Shown here piece after piece: positions 1 to 8,409 of a stretch of 25,711 bases of DNA. The first letter of the stretch is position 1. Each line of letters begins with the position of its first letter. This DNA comes from Deinococcus sp. (GTDB lineage: Bacteria > Deinococcota > Deinococci > Deinococcales > Thermaceae): positions 1 through 25,711 of the forward strand of contig JAMCQK010000157.1 of assembly GCA_023382135.1 (NCBI GenBank), in the 5' to 3' direction. The position numbers were made by a program, and so were the translations under genes. The notes beneath the pieces are model-generated. The model was not told where the DNA came from, made no database searches, and was given only the letters and a program-made list of their open reading frames with translations.

Positions 1-178
1 CTTGAGCAAGTCTCTGGCCTACCTGGCGGGCCGCGCCCATATGGACTGGGAAGATCTGCGTAGGGCCGCAAAGCCAGCGCTTTCCCACCGGCTCTTGCTC
101 ACGGAAGAAGCGCAGTATGAGGGCGTGACAGTGGAAATGGTGCTGCAAGATTTGCTGAGACGAACGATGCCGAAATGA
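1..178 (+). CDS. MoxR-family AAA ATPase, C-terminal fragment
   Basis: An open frame enters from the left edge and stops at TGA 176-178, giving about 58 C-terminal residues. The visible segment reads SKSLAYLAGRAHMDWEDLRRAAKPALSHRLLLTEEAQYEGV and then VEMVLQDLLRR. This matches the helical lid at the end of MoxR-type AAA+ ATPases (usual pattern 'A..L.GR.YV...D+...A..VL.HRL.L...A...G'). The Walker motifs lie outside the window. MoxR ATPases are thought to act as chaperones with VWA-containing partners, and the next gene is a DUF58 protein, the commonest MoxR neighbour. That context strengthens the call. The alternative, another AAA+ family, is unlikely given the HRLLL motif plus DUF58. Confidence 0.8.
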   Translation, partial: LSKSLAYLAGRAHMDWEDLRRAAKPALSHRLLLTEEAQYEGVTVEMVLQDLLRRTMPK

Positions 179-184
179 GCCGTT

Positions 185-225
185 ATTCTTTAAGTACCTT
201 CAGTCTAAGTTTGTCGAAAGGCTTG
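185..225. repeat. Decayed REP-like dispersed repeat
   Basis: The stretch between the moxR stop and DUF58 contains ACCTTCAGTCTAAGTTTGTC followed by GAAAGG. Read on the other strand it resembles the common bacterial repeat 'CCTTTCGACAAGCTCAGGCTGAAGG', with several substitutions. No coding signal explains it. It lengthens the gap between two genes that are usually tightly packed. The call rests on recall of the repeat's general form and would need a genome-wide self-comparison to confirm. Confidence 0.4.
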
Positions 226-380
226 AAAAGCCGCGCTGTGTTCCTTGCTCCCTCTGGCCGGGTGAGTTTTACCCAAGGGTCAAACTCACTATGGAGATAC
301 TTAGTCAAGCGAGGTTGCAGTTTTCTCTCTTCGGCCGGCCTTTCGCGCCCAGCAGGGCTGGCTGCTCCAGGCGGCTCAAC

Positions 381-1100
381 ATGACCCGGTACCGCCTGCG
401 TACCCGTCCCAGCCAGCCTTTCCCCGGCGAACGCACCGTGGCCCGTCCGGGGCGGGGAAGTGAGTTCTACGAGCTGCGCGGCTATTCCCAAGGCGACGAG
501 CCCCGCTTCATCGACTGGCGTGCTTACGCCCGTACCGGTAGGTTATATACGCGGGTTTTTCAAGCAGAATCGCCAGCCAAGTTCACTTTTTTTCTCGATG
601 GCTCTGCCAGCATGTCTCTCTTCGGTAAGGCCGAATACGCCGAGCGGGTGTTTCAGCTGCTGGCAAAAGCTTCAAAAGCCGAAGGTGCGCATCTTTGGAG
701 AGCGGGGCATTACCGCGGAAAATCGAATTCCATTGCCGAAGGTCCGGGCGCATTGGCCGGTTCTCCACGACCGCCAGGCGTGAGCGTGTTGATCACCGAC
801 GGGTTGGATGAGCTCGATTGGAACAAGCTGCTCTCGCGCTTGAAGCGGGTGGTCCTGGTTCAGGTGATGGCGCCCGAAGAACTTTCACCCGGTTTGCAAG
901 AGGCGATGCTCTCCGATGTTGAGACCGGGGACCGCCTCGAGGCCGGCCCAGAAGAAGCGAAGGCATATCAGGCGGCCTTGGAGGCTCACCTCCGCATGCT
1001 CAAAACCATTTCCCGCAGGCTCGGCAGCTACGCTTTGCTCAGGGTTGGCGAGCCAATCACCCCAGCGCTTTTGAAACAGGGCGTCTTGGAAGAACGCTAG
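381..1100 (+). CDS. DUF58 domain protein (MoxR partner, VWA-like)
   Basis: This 239-residue protein has the DUF58 core: FPGERTVARPGRGSEFYELRGYSQGDEPRFIDWRAYARTGRLYTRVF near the N terminus, which matches the family signature 'G.G.EF.+LR.Y..GDd.R.IDW+a.AR...L..+.f'. It is followed by FLDGSASM, a DxSxS metal-ion-dependent adhesion site as in von Willebrand A folds. DUF58 proteins normally follow moxR and are proposed to be its partner in assembling or activating envelope or secreted complexes; the exact function is unknown. The frame is open upstream to 291, but the family-like sequence starts at ATG 381, so that start was chosen. There is no clear ribosome site before it. No transmembrane helix is visible. 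The stop TAG overlaps the stop of the convergent P-type ATPase gene. Confidence 0.85.
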   Translation: MTRYRLRTRPSQPFPGERTVARPGRGSEFYELRGYSQGDEPRFIDWRAYARTGRLYTRVFQAESPAKFTFFLDGSASMSLFGKAEYAERVFQLLAKASKAEGAHLWRAGHYRGKSNSIAEGPGALAGSPRPPGVSVLITDGLDELDWNKLLSRLKRVVLVQVMAPEELSPGLQEAMLSDVETGDRLEAGPEEAKAYQAALEAHLRMLKTISRRLGSYALLRVGEPITPALLKQGVLEER

Positions 1101-3604
1101 CTAAAAGCACGCGCCAGCAGCCAGCGCTTCATGCCTTGAACCAGCAGCAAATAAGTCAAGGTGGCTCCAGCCAAGAAGAGAAAATACCCCAGCGGCAAGA
1201 CCACAAACCCCAGCGGCGCGGCCAACGGCGTGTACGGCAGAAGTATGCCAACACCAACAATCAAAAGCACGGTAAGCGCCAGCGCAGTACTTGGCCGGCT
1301 TTTGAATGGGTTGCCCGCGGTTCGGATCACAAAAATAACCAGCGTCTGGGTGGCCAACGACTCCACAAACCATCCCGTGTGAAAAAGCGTCTCATGAGCC
1401 TTGAAATACACCAACAGCGCGTAAAAGGTCAGGAAGTCGTAAATTGAGCTAATGGGGCCGATGTACAACATGAATTGCCGGATTAGGCCAATGTTCCAGC
1501 GGCGAGGTTTATGGATAAAACTTGAGTCTACATTGTCGGTTGGGATGGTCACCTGGGCCAAGTCATAAAGAAAGTTGTTCAAGAGAATTTGCGTCGGAAG
1601 CATCGGCAGAAAAGGAAGAAATACCGATGCCGCAGCCATGCTAAACATATTGCCAAAGTTGGAGCTGGTGCCCATCAGCAGATACTTCATGACATTTCCG
1701 AAGGCTTTTCGGCCCTCAAGAATTCCAGCGAGCAACACGCCGAGGCTGCGCTCAAGCAAAATGATGTCGGCTGCCGCTTTTGCCACATCTACCCCGCCGG
1801 AAACCGAAATTCCCACGTCGGCGGTGTGCAGCGAGGGGGCATCGTTGATGCCGTCGCCTATGTAGCCCACCACGTGTCCACGAGATTTTAAGGCCGAGAT
1901 AATGCGGTTCTTCTGCGACGGCGAAACCCGCGCAAATACCTGCGTGCGCTCAGCCACCTGAGCCAGGGCGGGGTCGGTCATGGTTTCTAGTTGATCCCCC
2001 AGGACAATCTGCCCCACTTCCAGACCAACTTCCTTGCAGACGTGCCGGGCCACCAGTTCGTTATCACCGGTCAAGATCTTGACCTGCACGCCTTCTTGGC
2101 GCAACCTGTCGAGCACCGCGAGAGCATCTGGTAGCGCGGGGTCAGAGAAAGCGATAAAGCCGGCGAGGACCAGATCCTTCTCGTCTGTAGCACGATACCC
2201 GGTTTTCACGGGCATACTACGGTAGGCGATGGCCAGCACGCGATAGCCCTGTGTGCTCAGACTTTGGTAAGTAGTCTCACAGGTTGTCCTGCCAGGAGCC
2301 GTTAGCCCTACAACACTTCCTTCCATTTCGTACCCCGAGCAGACCGAAAGGACGCTCTCGGGCGCACCTTTAGTAATGAGCAGGTGCTCGCTACCTTTGT
2401 CCACTACCACAGTCATGCGCCGCCGCTCAAAGTCGAAGGGAACTTCGTCCAGCTTTCTGTATGGCTGCACATCGGGATGTTCATGCTTAAGGATGGCCGC
2501 GTCCAACGGGTTCAGGTTGGTTCGGCGGAGAACCGCCGCGTCCAATAGGTTGTCGACGCCCGACTGAAAAACGCTATTCAAATACGTCAGCAAAAGGACA
2601 CGTTCCGACGTCTTGCCCGCAGGATCAACGTGGGCCTCAAGGCCCATCTCTCCGCTGGTCAGGGTGCCGGTTTTGTCCGAGCACAAAATGTCGATACTGC
2701 CAAAGTTTTGTATGGAGGCCAGGTTTTTGACGACTACCTTTTGCCGCGACATTCGCACCGCGCCATTAGCCAGCGTAATGGTAACGATCATGGGTAGAAA
2801 TTCTGGAGTAAGTCCAACCGCAAGTGCCACTGCAAACAAAAGTGACTGCAGCGGGTCGCGCTTCCCAGCCACGCTGACTACAGCAACAAAAAGCACCAGG
2901 AACAACACCGTCTGCATGATGAACAAGCTGAACCGCCTGGTTCCACGCTCAAATTCTGTTTCAGGGGGCCGGGCGGACAAGCTTGCGGCGATATCGCCAA
3001 ACGTGGTCGCGCGCCCGGTAGCAAGTACTTGCGCGGTCGCTGTCCCACTCACCACCGAAGACCCAAGGAAGACCAGGTTACGCGCTTCGGCAGGGTTGTG
3101 CGGAGGGCTAGCTTCGGGCAGCGAGTCTTTCTCGACTGGCAACGATTCCCCGGTGAGCGCAGCCTGCTGCAGGTGCAAATCTTTGGCTTCAAGCACGCGG
3201 GCATCCGCTGGAACCAAGTCGCCTGCCGCCAGCCGGACGATATCGCCTGGAACCAGTTCTCTCCGGGGGACTTCCTGCCACTTTCCACCACGCAGGCAGC
3301 TGGCCATCGGCGCTACCTGGCTTCTAAGCTTCTCGGCAGCCTGCTGCGAACGGTACGTCTGGAAAAAATCAAGCGCCACGCTAAAGACGACTATTACCGC
3401 GATGATGCTAGCGTTTACGAAGTCGCCCAACAAGCCCGAGACCAGGCTGGCAAAAAGCAAAACAGCCGCCAGCGGTTGAATGAAATAAAGCAAGATTTGA
3501 ACGATTGCCGGACGGTGGTGAAGCGGTGTTGGCTCGTTGGGGCCATACCGCCGCAGCAGATTCTTGGCCTGGTCAGTTGAGAGGCCCTGGGTTCCTGGAT
3601 CCAT
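1097..3604 (-). CDS. mgtA: P3B-type Mg2+-transporting P-type ATPase (MgtA family)
   Basis: About 835 residues. An N-terminal cation-ATPase segment (GLSTDQAKNLLRRYGPNEPTP) is followed by a transmembrane pair, the actuator motif LTGES, a second pair carrying GLTPEFLPMIV, the phosphorylation motif CSDKTGTLT (Asp near residue 310) and the hinge GDGINDAPSLHTADVGIS. The C-terminal block has NNFLYDLAQVTIPTDNVD and WFVESLATQTLVIFVIRT. The GLTPE-LPMIV signature, NFLYD-Q--IP-DNVD and the QTL-----RT motif are characteristic of MgtA/MgtB Mg2+ importers and differ from Ca2+ or heavy-metal pumps. It is an inner-membrane protein with about ten helices. The start is ambiguous: ATG 3604 has AGGA five bases upstream, while ATG 3628 and TTG 3670 lack a ribosome site. 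No M-box or other Mg2+ riboswitch is visible upstream. It lies downstream of hutH on the same strand with a gap of about 130 bp. Confidence 0.88.
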   Translation of the reverse strand: MDPGTQGLSTDQAKNLLRRYGPNEPTPLHHRPAIVQILLYFIQPLAAVLLFASLVSGLLGDFVNASIIAVIVVFSVALDFFQTYRSQQAAEKLRSQVAPMASCLRGGKWQEVPRRELVPGDIVRLAAGDLVPADARVLEAKDLHLQQAALTGESLPVEKDSLPEASPPHNPAEARNLVFLGSSVVSGTATAQVLATGRATTFGDIAASLSARPPETEFERGTRRFSLFIMQTVLFLVLFVAVVSVAGKRDPLQSLLFAVALAVGLTPEFLPMIVTITLANGAVRMSRQKVVVKNLASIQNFGSIDILCSDKTGTLTSGEMGLEAHVDPAGKTSERVLLLTYLNSVFQSGVDNLLDAAVLRRTNLNPLDAAILKHEHPDVQPYRKLDEVPFDFERRRMTVVVDKGSEHLLITKGAPESVLSVCSGYEMEGSVVGLTAPGRTTCETTYQSLSTQGYRVLAIAYRSMPVKTGYRATDEKDLVLAGFIAFSDPALPDALAVLDRLRQEGVQVKILTGDNELVARHVCKEVGLEVGQIVLGDQLETMTDPALAQVAERTQVFARVSPSQKNRIISALKSRGHVVGYIGDGINDAPSLHTADVGISVSGGVDVAKAAADIILLERSLGVLLAGILEGRKAFGNVMKYLLMGTSSNFGNMFSMAAASVFLPFLPMLPTQILLNNFLYDLAQVTIPTDNVDSSFIHKPRRWNIGLIRQFMLYIGPISSIYDFLTFYALLVYFKAHETLFHTGWFVESLATQTLVIFVIRTAGNPFKSRPSTALALTVLLIVGVGILLPYTPLAAPLGFVVLPLGYFLFLAGATLTYLLLVQGMKRWLLARAFS

Positions 3605-3626
3605 GTTTGTTCCTGGATCTATGTTC
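3591..3626. repeat. 18-bp tandem duplication at the mgtA start
   Basis: GTTCCTGGATCCATGTTT (3591-3608) is followed directly by GTTCCTGGATCTATGTTC (3609-3626), two copies with two mismatches. On the coding strand this duplicates the AGGA-plus-start region and gives the repeated peptide IDPGTN/MDPGTQ. It also creates the second possible ATG, which explains the start ambiguity. Confidence 0.8.
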
Positions 3627-3736
3627 ATGGCTGGATGGCCCGTTAAAGGAGGCGGCCTGGAAACAACCAATCCAACGGGCTGGCCGAGGCTTGCATGAAC
3701 TTAGGTTATCCCTGCTCGCCGGCAACTTTTGCCCCC

Positions 3737-5254
3737 TTAGGCCAGCTTTCCAACCGCATCTTCGGCCACCTTCACCACCTCTCCCGAGCGGATGAGCTCA
3801 CGAAGACGCGAAAGCTCCGGCTTCAGATACCGGTCCCGGTCCAGGTGGGGCACTACCTGCCGGATACGGTGATAAGCTGCCTCTACGCCTTTACCGGGTC
3901 TGAGCGGCGCGTGAAAGTCCAGCGCCTGCGCGGCGGAAGCTAGCTCGATCGCCAAGACCCACAACGCGTTCTCGAAGATGGCACGCGCCTTGCGGCAAGC
4001 AATGGTGCCCATCGAAACGTGGTCTTCTTGGTTGGCGCTGGTGGGAATAGAGTCAACAGAGGCCGGATGTGCGAGCACTTTGTTTTCGCTGACCAGCGCT
4101 GCCGCGGTGTACTGGCTAATCATCAGGCCGGAGTTGAGGCCGCTACCCTCCGCCAAAAAAGCGGGAAGCCCCGAGAGCGATGGGTTCAGCATTTGTTCAA
4201 TCCGGCGCTCGGAGATGCTGGCAATCTCGGACAAGGCAATTCCGGCGTAGTCGGCAGCCAGCGCCAGCGGTTGTCCGTGAAAGTTCCCGGCGGATACCAC
4301 GCGCGCTTGGTCCCACAGCACCAGAGGGTTATCGGTAACACTTTGCATTTCGCGGAGGATGACGTCCCGCACATGTGCGATAGCGTCCCTCGAGGCCCCG
4401 TGCACCTGCGGCACCGCGCGCAAAGAGTAGGGATCCTGCACTTTGTCGCAGTCGAGGTGCGAGCGCTGAATTTCCGAGTCCAGCAAAAGCTGGCGCATGT
4501 TGCCGCTAGCTTGGATGGCTCCAGGATGAGGGCGCAGGCGCGCTACCGCGTCATCAAAGGGCCGGTGGCTCCCCTTAAGGGCCTCAACCGACATGGCGGC
4601 GGCGATATCGGCGGTCTTGAGCAGGGTTTCGGAGTCGATCACCAGCAGCGCCAGCAGCGAGGCCATCGCCTGGGTGCCGTTGATCAGGGCGAGCCCCTCC
4701 TTGGCCTCGAGCTCCAAAGGCTCAAGTTTGGCTTGTTTCAGGACTTCGGAAGCGGAACCTGACTGGCCCCGGTATTCAACCTCACCTTCGCCAATCAGCG
4801 GCAAACACATGTGGGAAAGCGGCGCCAGGTCGCCCGAAGCACCCACCGAGCCTTGCGAGGGAACCACCGGGTGGATGCCCAGGTTTAAAAATTCGAGAAG
4901 CCGCTCCACCACCACAGGCCGCACGCCCGAGTAACCAAGCGCCAGGCTTGCCGCGCGCAAAAGCAGCATGCCGCGAACCACTTCTGGGGGAAAAGGTTCG
5001 CCCACACCAATCGCGTGCGAGAGCAGCAAATTTCGCTGCAACAGTTTTAGGTCGCTGTTGGGGATGCGCACCTGGGCCATCCTGCCGAAGCCGGTGTTAA
5101 CGCCGTAGATAGGAGCGCCTTCCCGAACAAGTTCTTCCACGAAGGTACGGCCTTGCTCGATTCGTTTTTTAGCTTCCGGCGCAAGTGAAACCGGCGCTCC
5201 TTCACGCACCACCAGCCGGAAGGCCTCGAGGCCCACCTTTCCATTCAGTTCCAT
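3737..5254 (-). CDS. hutH: Histidine ammonia-lyase
   Basis: Deaminates L-histidine to trans-urocanate and ammonia, the first step of histidine degradation, in the cytoplasm. The protein is 505 residues, normal for HutH. It contains YGVNTGFG near residue 50, the MIO-forming Ala-Ser-Gly in SVGASGDLAPLSHM (about residues 139-141), the LINGTQAM block and the C-terminal SANQEDHVSMG. An in-frame ATG exists at 5278, but ATG 5254 is preferred because CAGGAGAG lies 5 bases upstream and the protein then begins MELNG. It diverges from hutU across a 91-bp shared region and precedes mgtA on the same strand. Related MIO enzymes such as phenylalanine or tyrosine lyases are less likely given the adjacent hutU and hutI. 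Confidence 0.96.
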   Translation of the reverse strand: MELNGKVGLEAFRLVVREGAPVSLAPEAKKRIEQGRTFVEELVREGAPIYGVNTGFGRMAQVRIPNSDLKLLQRNLLLSHAIGVGEPFPPEVVRGMLLLRAASLALGYSGVRPVVVERLLEFLNLGIHPVVPSQGSVGASGDLAPLSHMCLPLIGEGEVEYRGQSGSASEVLKQAKLEPLELEAKEGLALINGTQAMASLLALLVIDSETLLKTADIAAAMSVEALKGSHRPFDDAVARLRPHPGAIQASGNMRQLLLDSEIQRSHLDCDKVQDPYSLRAVPQVHGASRDAIAHVRDVILREMQSVTDNPLVLWDQARVVSAGNFHGQPLALAADYAGIALSEIASISERRIEQMLNPSLSGLPAFLAEGSGLNSGLMISQYTAAALVSENKVLAHPASVDSIPTSANQEDHVSMGTIACRKARAIFENALWVLAIELASAAQALDFHAPLRPGKGVEAAYHRIRQVVPHLDRDRYLKPELSRLRELIRSGEVVKVAEDAVGKLA

Positions 5255-5345
5255 GCGCTCTCCTGTGAGGTCATTCACTAGAAATCATAGTGCTTGGCCA
5301 ACGGGTATGCTTGAACGGAAAAGAAACTCTTTCTTTGGAGAACCT
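5255..5345. promoter_or_regulatory. Divergent hutH/hutU control region with TTGGCCAA palindrome
   Basis: The 91 bp between the hutH and hutU start codons must hold both promoters. A perfect 8-bp palindrome TTGGCCAA lies near the centre (5294-5301), between two TGCTT direct copies. On the hutH strand TATGAT is a possible -10, but no good -35 is found at 16-18 bp; no convincing promoter is seen for hutU. No hut regulator gene (HutC- or HutP-like) lies in the window. The palindrome is a candidate operator only. Confidence 0.4.
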
Positions 5346-7001
5346 ATGCGTTCAATCCCACCCACCCCGCAAGGCCCGCAAAAAACCGCCAAGGGCTGGA
5401 TTCAAGAAGCCGCCAAACGCATGCTCCTGAACAACCTCGATTCCGAAGTGGCCGAGAAGCCCGAAGAGCTGATTGTCTACGGTGGCCGCGGCAAAGCGGC
5501 GCGCAGCCGTGAAGATTTGAGGCGAATTCTCGGCGCATTAGACCGCCTTGAGAACGACGAAACCTTGCTCGTCCAGTCGGGACGCGCTGTTGGTGTGTTC
5601 AGAACCCAGCCGCTGGCTCCACGCATCATCATCGCAAATTCCAACCTGGTTCCCAGGTGGGCCACCTGGGAAGAGTTCGACCGCTTGGACAAGCTGGGGC
5701 TGATGATGTACGGCCAGATGACCGCGGGTTCTTGGATTTATATAGGCACCCAAGGGATTTTGCAGGGCACTTATGAGACTTTTGCCGCCGCGGCGCGAAA
5801 GCATTTTGACGGAAGCCTCAAAAGCACCATCACAGTAACTGCGGGCCTAGGTGGCATGGGCGGCGCGCAACCGTTAGCGGTAACGCTCAACGGTGGCGTC
5901 GCGATAATTGTGGAGATTGACCCGGCCCGGATTCAGCGCCGCCTCGAGACCACCTATCTCGATACCGCTGCCAGTGACCTTGACGAAGCACTGCGACTTG
6001 CCGAACAAGCGAAGCGTGCTGGCCAGCCGCTCTCCATCGGACTCCTCGGAAACGCAGCCGTGGTTCTGCCCGAGATGGTGCGGCGAGGCTTTATTCCTGA
6101 CCTGGTCACCGACCAGACCAGCGCCCACGACCCCCTGTACGGCTACATTCCGGTCCTGAAACCCGATGAGGATCCCGTAACGCTTCGCCAGCAGGATCCG
6201 GAGGGATACAGAACCCGCGCGCTGGAGTCGATGGCCAAACACTGCCAGGCCATTGTGGAACTGCACAAAAAAGGTTCCATCGCCTTCGACTACGGCAACA
6301 ACCTGCGCGCTTTCGCCCAGATGGGCGGGTTCAAGGACGCCTTTAGTTACCCCGGCTTCGTACCCGCCTTTATCCGCGACCAGTTTTGCCAAGGCCGCGG
6401 CCCTTTCCGCTGGGTGGCGCTCTCGGGAAAACCAGAGGACATCTATAAGACCGACCAAGCAGTGATGCGGCTGTTTCCGGAAGACAGGGGGTTAAGACGC
6501 TGGCTGGAGGTGGGGACCAAGAAGTTCAAGTTCCAAGGCCTGCCCGCGCGCATCTGCTGGCTTGGTTACCGCGAACGCGACAAAGCAGGCTTGCTCTTCA
6601 ACGAGATGGTAAAGAAGGGCGAAGTGGGGGCGCCAGTCGTGATTGGGCGCGACCATCTGGATGCGGGTTCGGTTGCCAGCCCTTATAGGGAGACCGAAGC
6701 GATGCTGGATACCTCCGATGCGGTTGCCGACTGGCCGCTTCTTAACTTTGCACTAAACGCCGTAAGTGGCGCGGCCTGGGTGAGCTTTCACCACGGCGGC
6801 GGGGTAGGCATGGGTTACAGCTTGCACGCGGGCCAAGTGACTGTTGCCGATGGTTCAGATGAGGCTGCTTATCGAATTGAACGTGTGCTGACTAACGACC
6901 CGGGCACCGGCGTGATGCGCCACGCGCATGCAGGATACGAGAGCGCAAAGCAAGTCGCGAAGGAAAAAGACCTTAACCTTGCAGGCTGGGAGCGTGACTA
7001 A
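5346..7001 (+). CDS. hutU: Urocanate hydratase (urocanase)
   Basis: Converts urocanate to 4-imidazolone-5-propionate using tightly bound NAD+ as an electrophile, the second step of histidine degradation. The 551-residue length is typical. The NAD-binding glycine motif GLGGMGGAQP is at residues 167-176, and the catalytic cysteine lies in FCQGRGPFRWVALSG (Cys near residue 348). The C terminus has the conserved FHHGGGVGMGYSLHAG. The frame is open upstream, but ATG 5346 is preferred because TTTGGAGA precedes it and family homology begins there (GWIQEAAKRMLLNNLD-EVAE). It is followed by hutI after 116 bp, probably in one transcript. Confidence 0.97.
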   Translation: MRSIPPTPQGPQKTAKGWIQEAAKRMLLNNLDSEVAEKPEELIVYGGRGKAARSREDLRRILGALDRLENDETLLVQSGRAVGVFRTQPLAPRIIIANSNLVPRWATWEEFDRLDKLGLMMYGQMTAGSWIYIGTQGILQGTYETFAAAARKHFDGSLKSTITVTAGLGGMGGAQPLAVTLNGGVAIIVEIDPARIQRRLETTYLDTAASDLDEALRLAEQAKRAGQPLSIGLLGNAAVVLPEMVRRGFIPDLVTDQTSAHDPLYGYIPVLKPDEDPVTLRQQDPEGYRTRALESMAKHCQAIVELHKKGSIAFDYGNNLRAFAQMGGFKDAFSYPGFVPAFIRDQFCQGRGPFRWVALSGKPEDIYKTDQAVMRLFPEDRGLRRWLEVGTKKFKFQGLPARICWLGYRERDKAGLLFNEMVKKGEVGAPVVIGRDHLDAGSVASPYRETEAMLDTSDAVADWPLLNFALNAVSGAAWVSFHHGGGVGMGYSLHAGQVTVADGSDEAAYRIERVLTNDPGTGVMRHAHAGYESAKQVAKEKDLNLAGWERD

Positions 7002-7117
7002 TCCCCCTTTGGGGGCAGCAGGCCGGGTGTATTTGAAGATGGTGACATACGGGCTGCTGGGGCGGGTTTGAAGAGGGTGGCCGCAGGTCAAGGGATTTAA
7101 AGCCACAGGAGACTAGC

Positions 7118-8305
7118 TTGAATCAACTTTTCTTGGGAATCACCGAACTTTACACGCCATTCAAAAAAATCGAGAAGCCTGCGATTGCCGTTCGAAATGG
7201 CCGCGTCGCCTGGGTTGGTGCCGCAGAGAATCTGCCTGCCGAATATTCTTCTTGGGACAAGGTGGACCTCGGAAATCACAGTGTAGTACCGGGCTTGGTG
7301 GACGCACACACGCACCTGATCTATGCTGGCAACCGCTACGACGAGTATCTGCGGCGGGCCAGGGGAGAAAGCTACGAGGCGATTTTAGAATCGGGCGGGG
7401 GAATTTACTCCACCGTCCGCGCGACTCAAGCCGCATCCGAAGACGAGCTATTTGATATTGCAAAGGTTCGAGCTTTGAAATTTATGGCTGCCGGGGTGTC
7501 GGCCATTGAGATCAAATCGGGCTATGGACTCGAGTCCCTGCACGAACTCAAGATGCTCCGCGTCATCCGCCGAATGCAACAAGAGCTTCCGCTTCGGATT
7601 CACCCCACGCTGCTGGCGCACGTTATCCCCACGGGCTGGAATCACAAAAAATACCTGGAGATGTTCACCGACGAACTGATCCCAGAAGTCAAGCACAGGG
7701 GGCTGGCCGAGGCAGTAGATGTGTTTTGCGATCAGGGCGCTTTCACCTTGGCCGAGGCCCGGAAAATTCTGCAAGCGGCACTCGCTCAGGGGCTAAAAAT
7801 CAAGGTTCACGCCGAGCAAATTGCCCGCACGGGGGCCGCAAAGTTAGCGGCTGAACTAGGGGCGCTGTCGGCGGATCACCTCGAGCAATCCACCCCCGAA
7901 GACTGGCAAGCCTTGGCAGCGTCAGGAACGGTCGGGACGATCTTGCCGGGCGCAGCGGTCATCCTGCGCAAGCCTTTCCCGAATACCCGCGCTATGTGGG
8001 ACATGGGGGTGAAAATTGCGATTGCGTCCGACCACAACCCGGGCTCAAGCCCGCTCTATGACTTGTGGCTTGCCATGCGGCTTGCTATTTCGCTAGGGAG
8101 ACTGAGTGTCGAGGAAGCGCTTATCGCTGCTACTGCCAACGCCGCCGATGCGCTTGGCCAGTCTGATATCGGAAGGCTCGAACCCGGCGCCCATGCGGAC
8201 TTTTTGGTGGTGGACACGCCCCAAGCCCTTCTGCCTCTCTACCAATGGGGCAACACCCCCCTTTGCTCGGTCTATGTTGGTGGCCAGGCTGTCTGGCCGC
8301 AATAA
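7118..8305 (+). CDS. hutI: Imidazolonepropionase
   Basis: Hydrolyses 4-imidazolone-5-propionate to N-formimino-L-glutamate, the third step of the pathway. The protein has 395 residues of the amidohydrolase fold: the metal-binding VDAHTHL (His64, His66), GVSAIEIKSGYGLE, the metal-ligand region KVHAEQIA, LSADHLEQ, and the late ASDHNPGSSP carrying the conserved Asp. The start is TTG at 7118, supported by CAGGAGA about 7 bases upstream; no better ATG exists. The stop is followed by about 100 bp with no obvious terminator before the convergent metal-exporter gene. Confidence 0.96.
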   Translation: MNQLFLGITELYTPFKKIEKPAIAVRNGRVAWVGAAENLPAEYSSWDKVDLGNHSVVPGLVDAHTHLIYAGNRYDEYLRRARGESYEAILESGGGIYSTVRATQAASEDELFDIAKVRALKFMAAGVSAIEIKSGYGLESLHELKMLRVIRRMQQELPLRIHPTLLAHVIPTGWNHKKYLEMFTDELIPEVKHRGLAEAVDVFCDQGAFTLAEARKILQAALAQGLKIKVHAEQIARTGAAKLAAELGALSADHLEQSTPEDWQALAASGTVGTILPGAAVILRKPFPNTRAMWDMGVKIAIASDHNPGSSPLYDLWLAMRLAISLGRLSVEEALIAATANAADALGQSDIGRLEPGAHADFLVVDTPQALLPLYQWGNTPLCSVYVGGQAVWPQ

Positions 8306-8409
8306 GAAACTTTCTTTATTCCCGTCACTCTTCAGACATTTAGTCCCACCTCACAATTCGGGTCCAGCACGCCACAATATGCTATTCGCAGAAAATCATA
8401 AACAGGCCG

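Noticed and set aside
2613..3479. Long open frame (288 codons) on the + strand inside mgtA
   Set aside because: Antisense to a clearly real P-type ATPase; low-complexity Ser/Thr/Arg-rich sequence without any family.
7003..7016. CCCCCTTTGGGGG hairpin after hutU
   Set aside because: Short stem with no T run on the coding strand; unlikely to end transcription before hutI.
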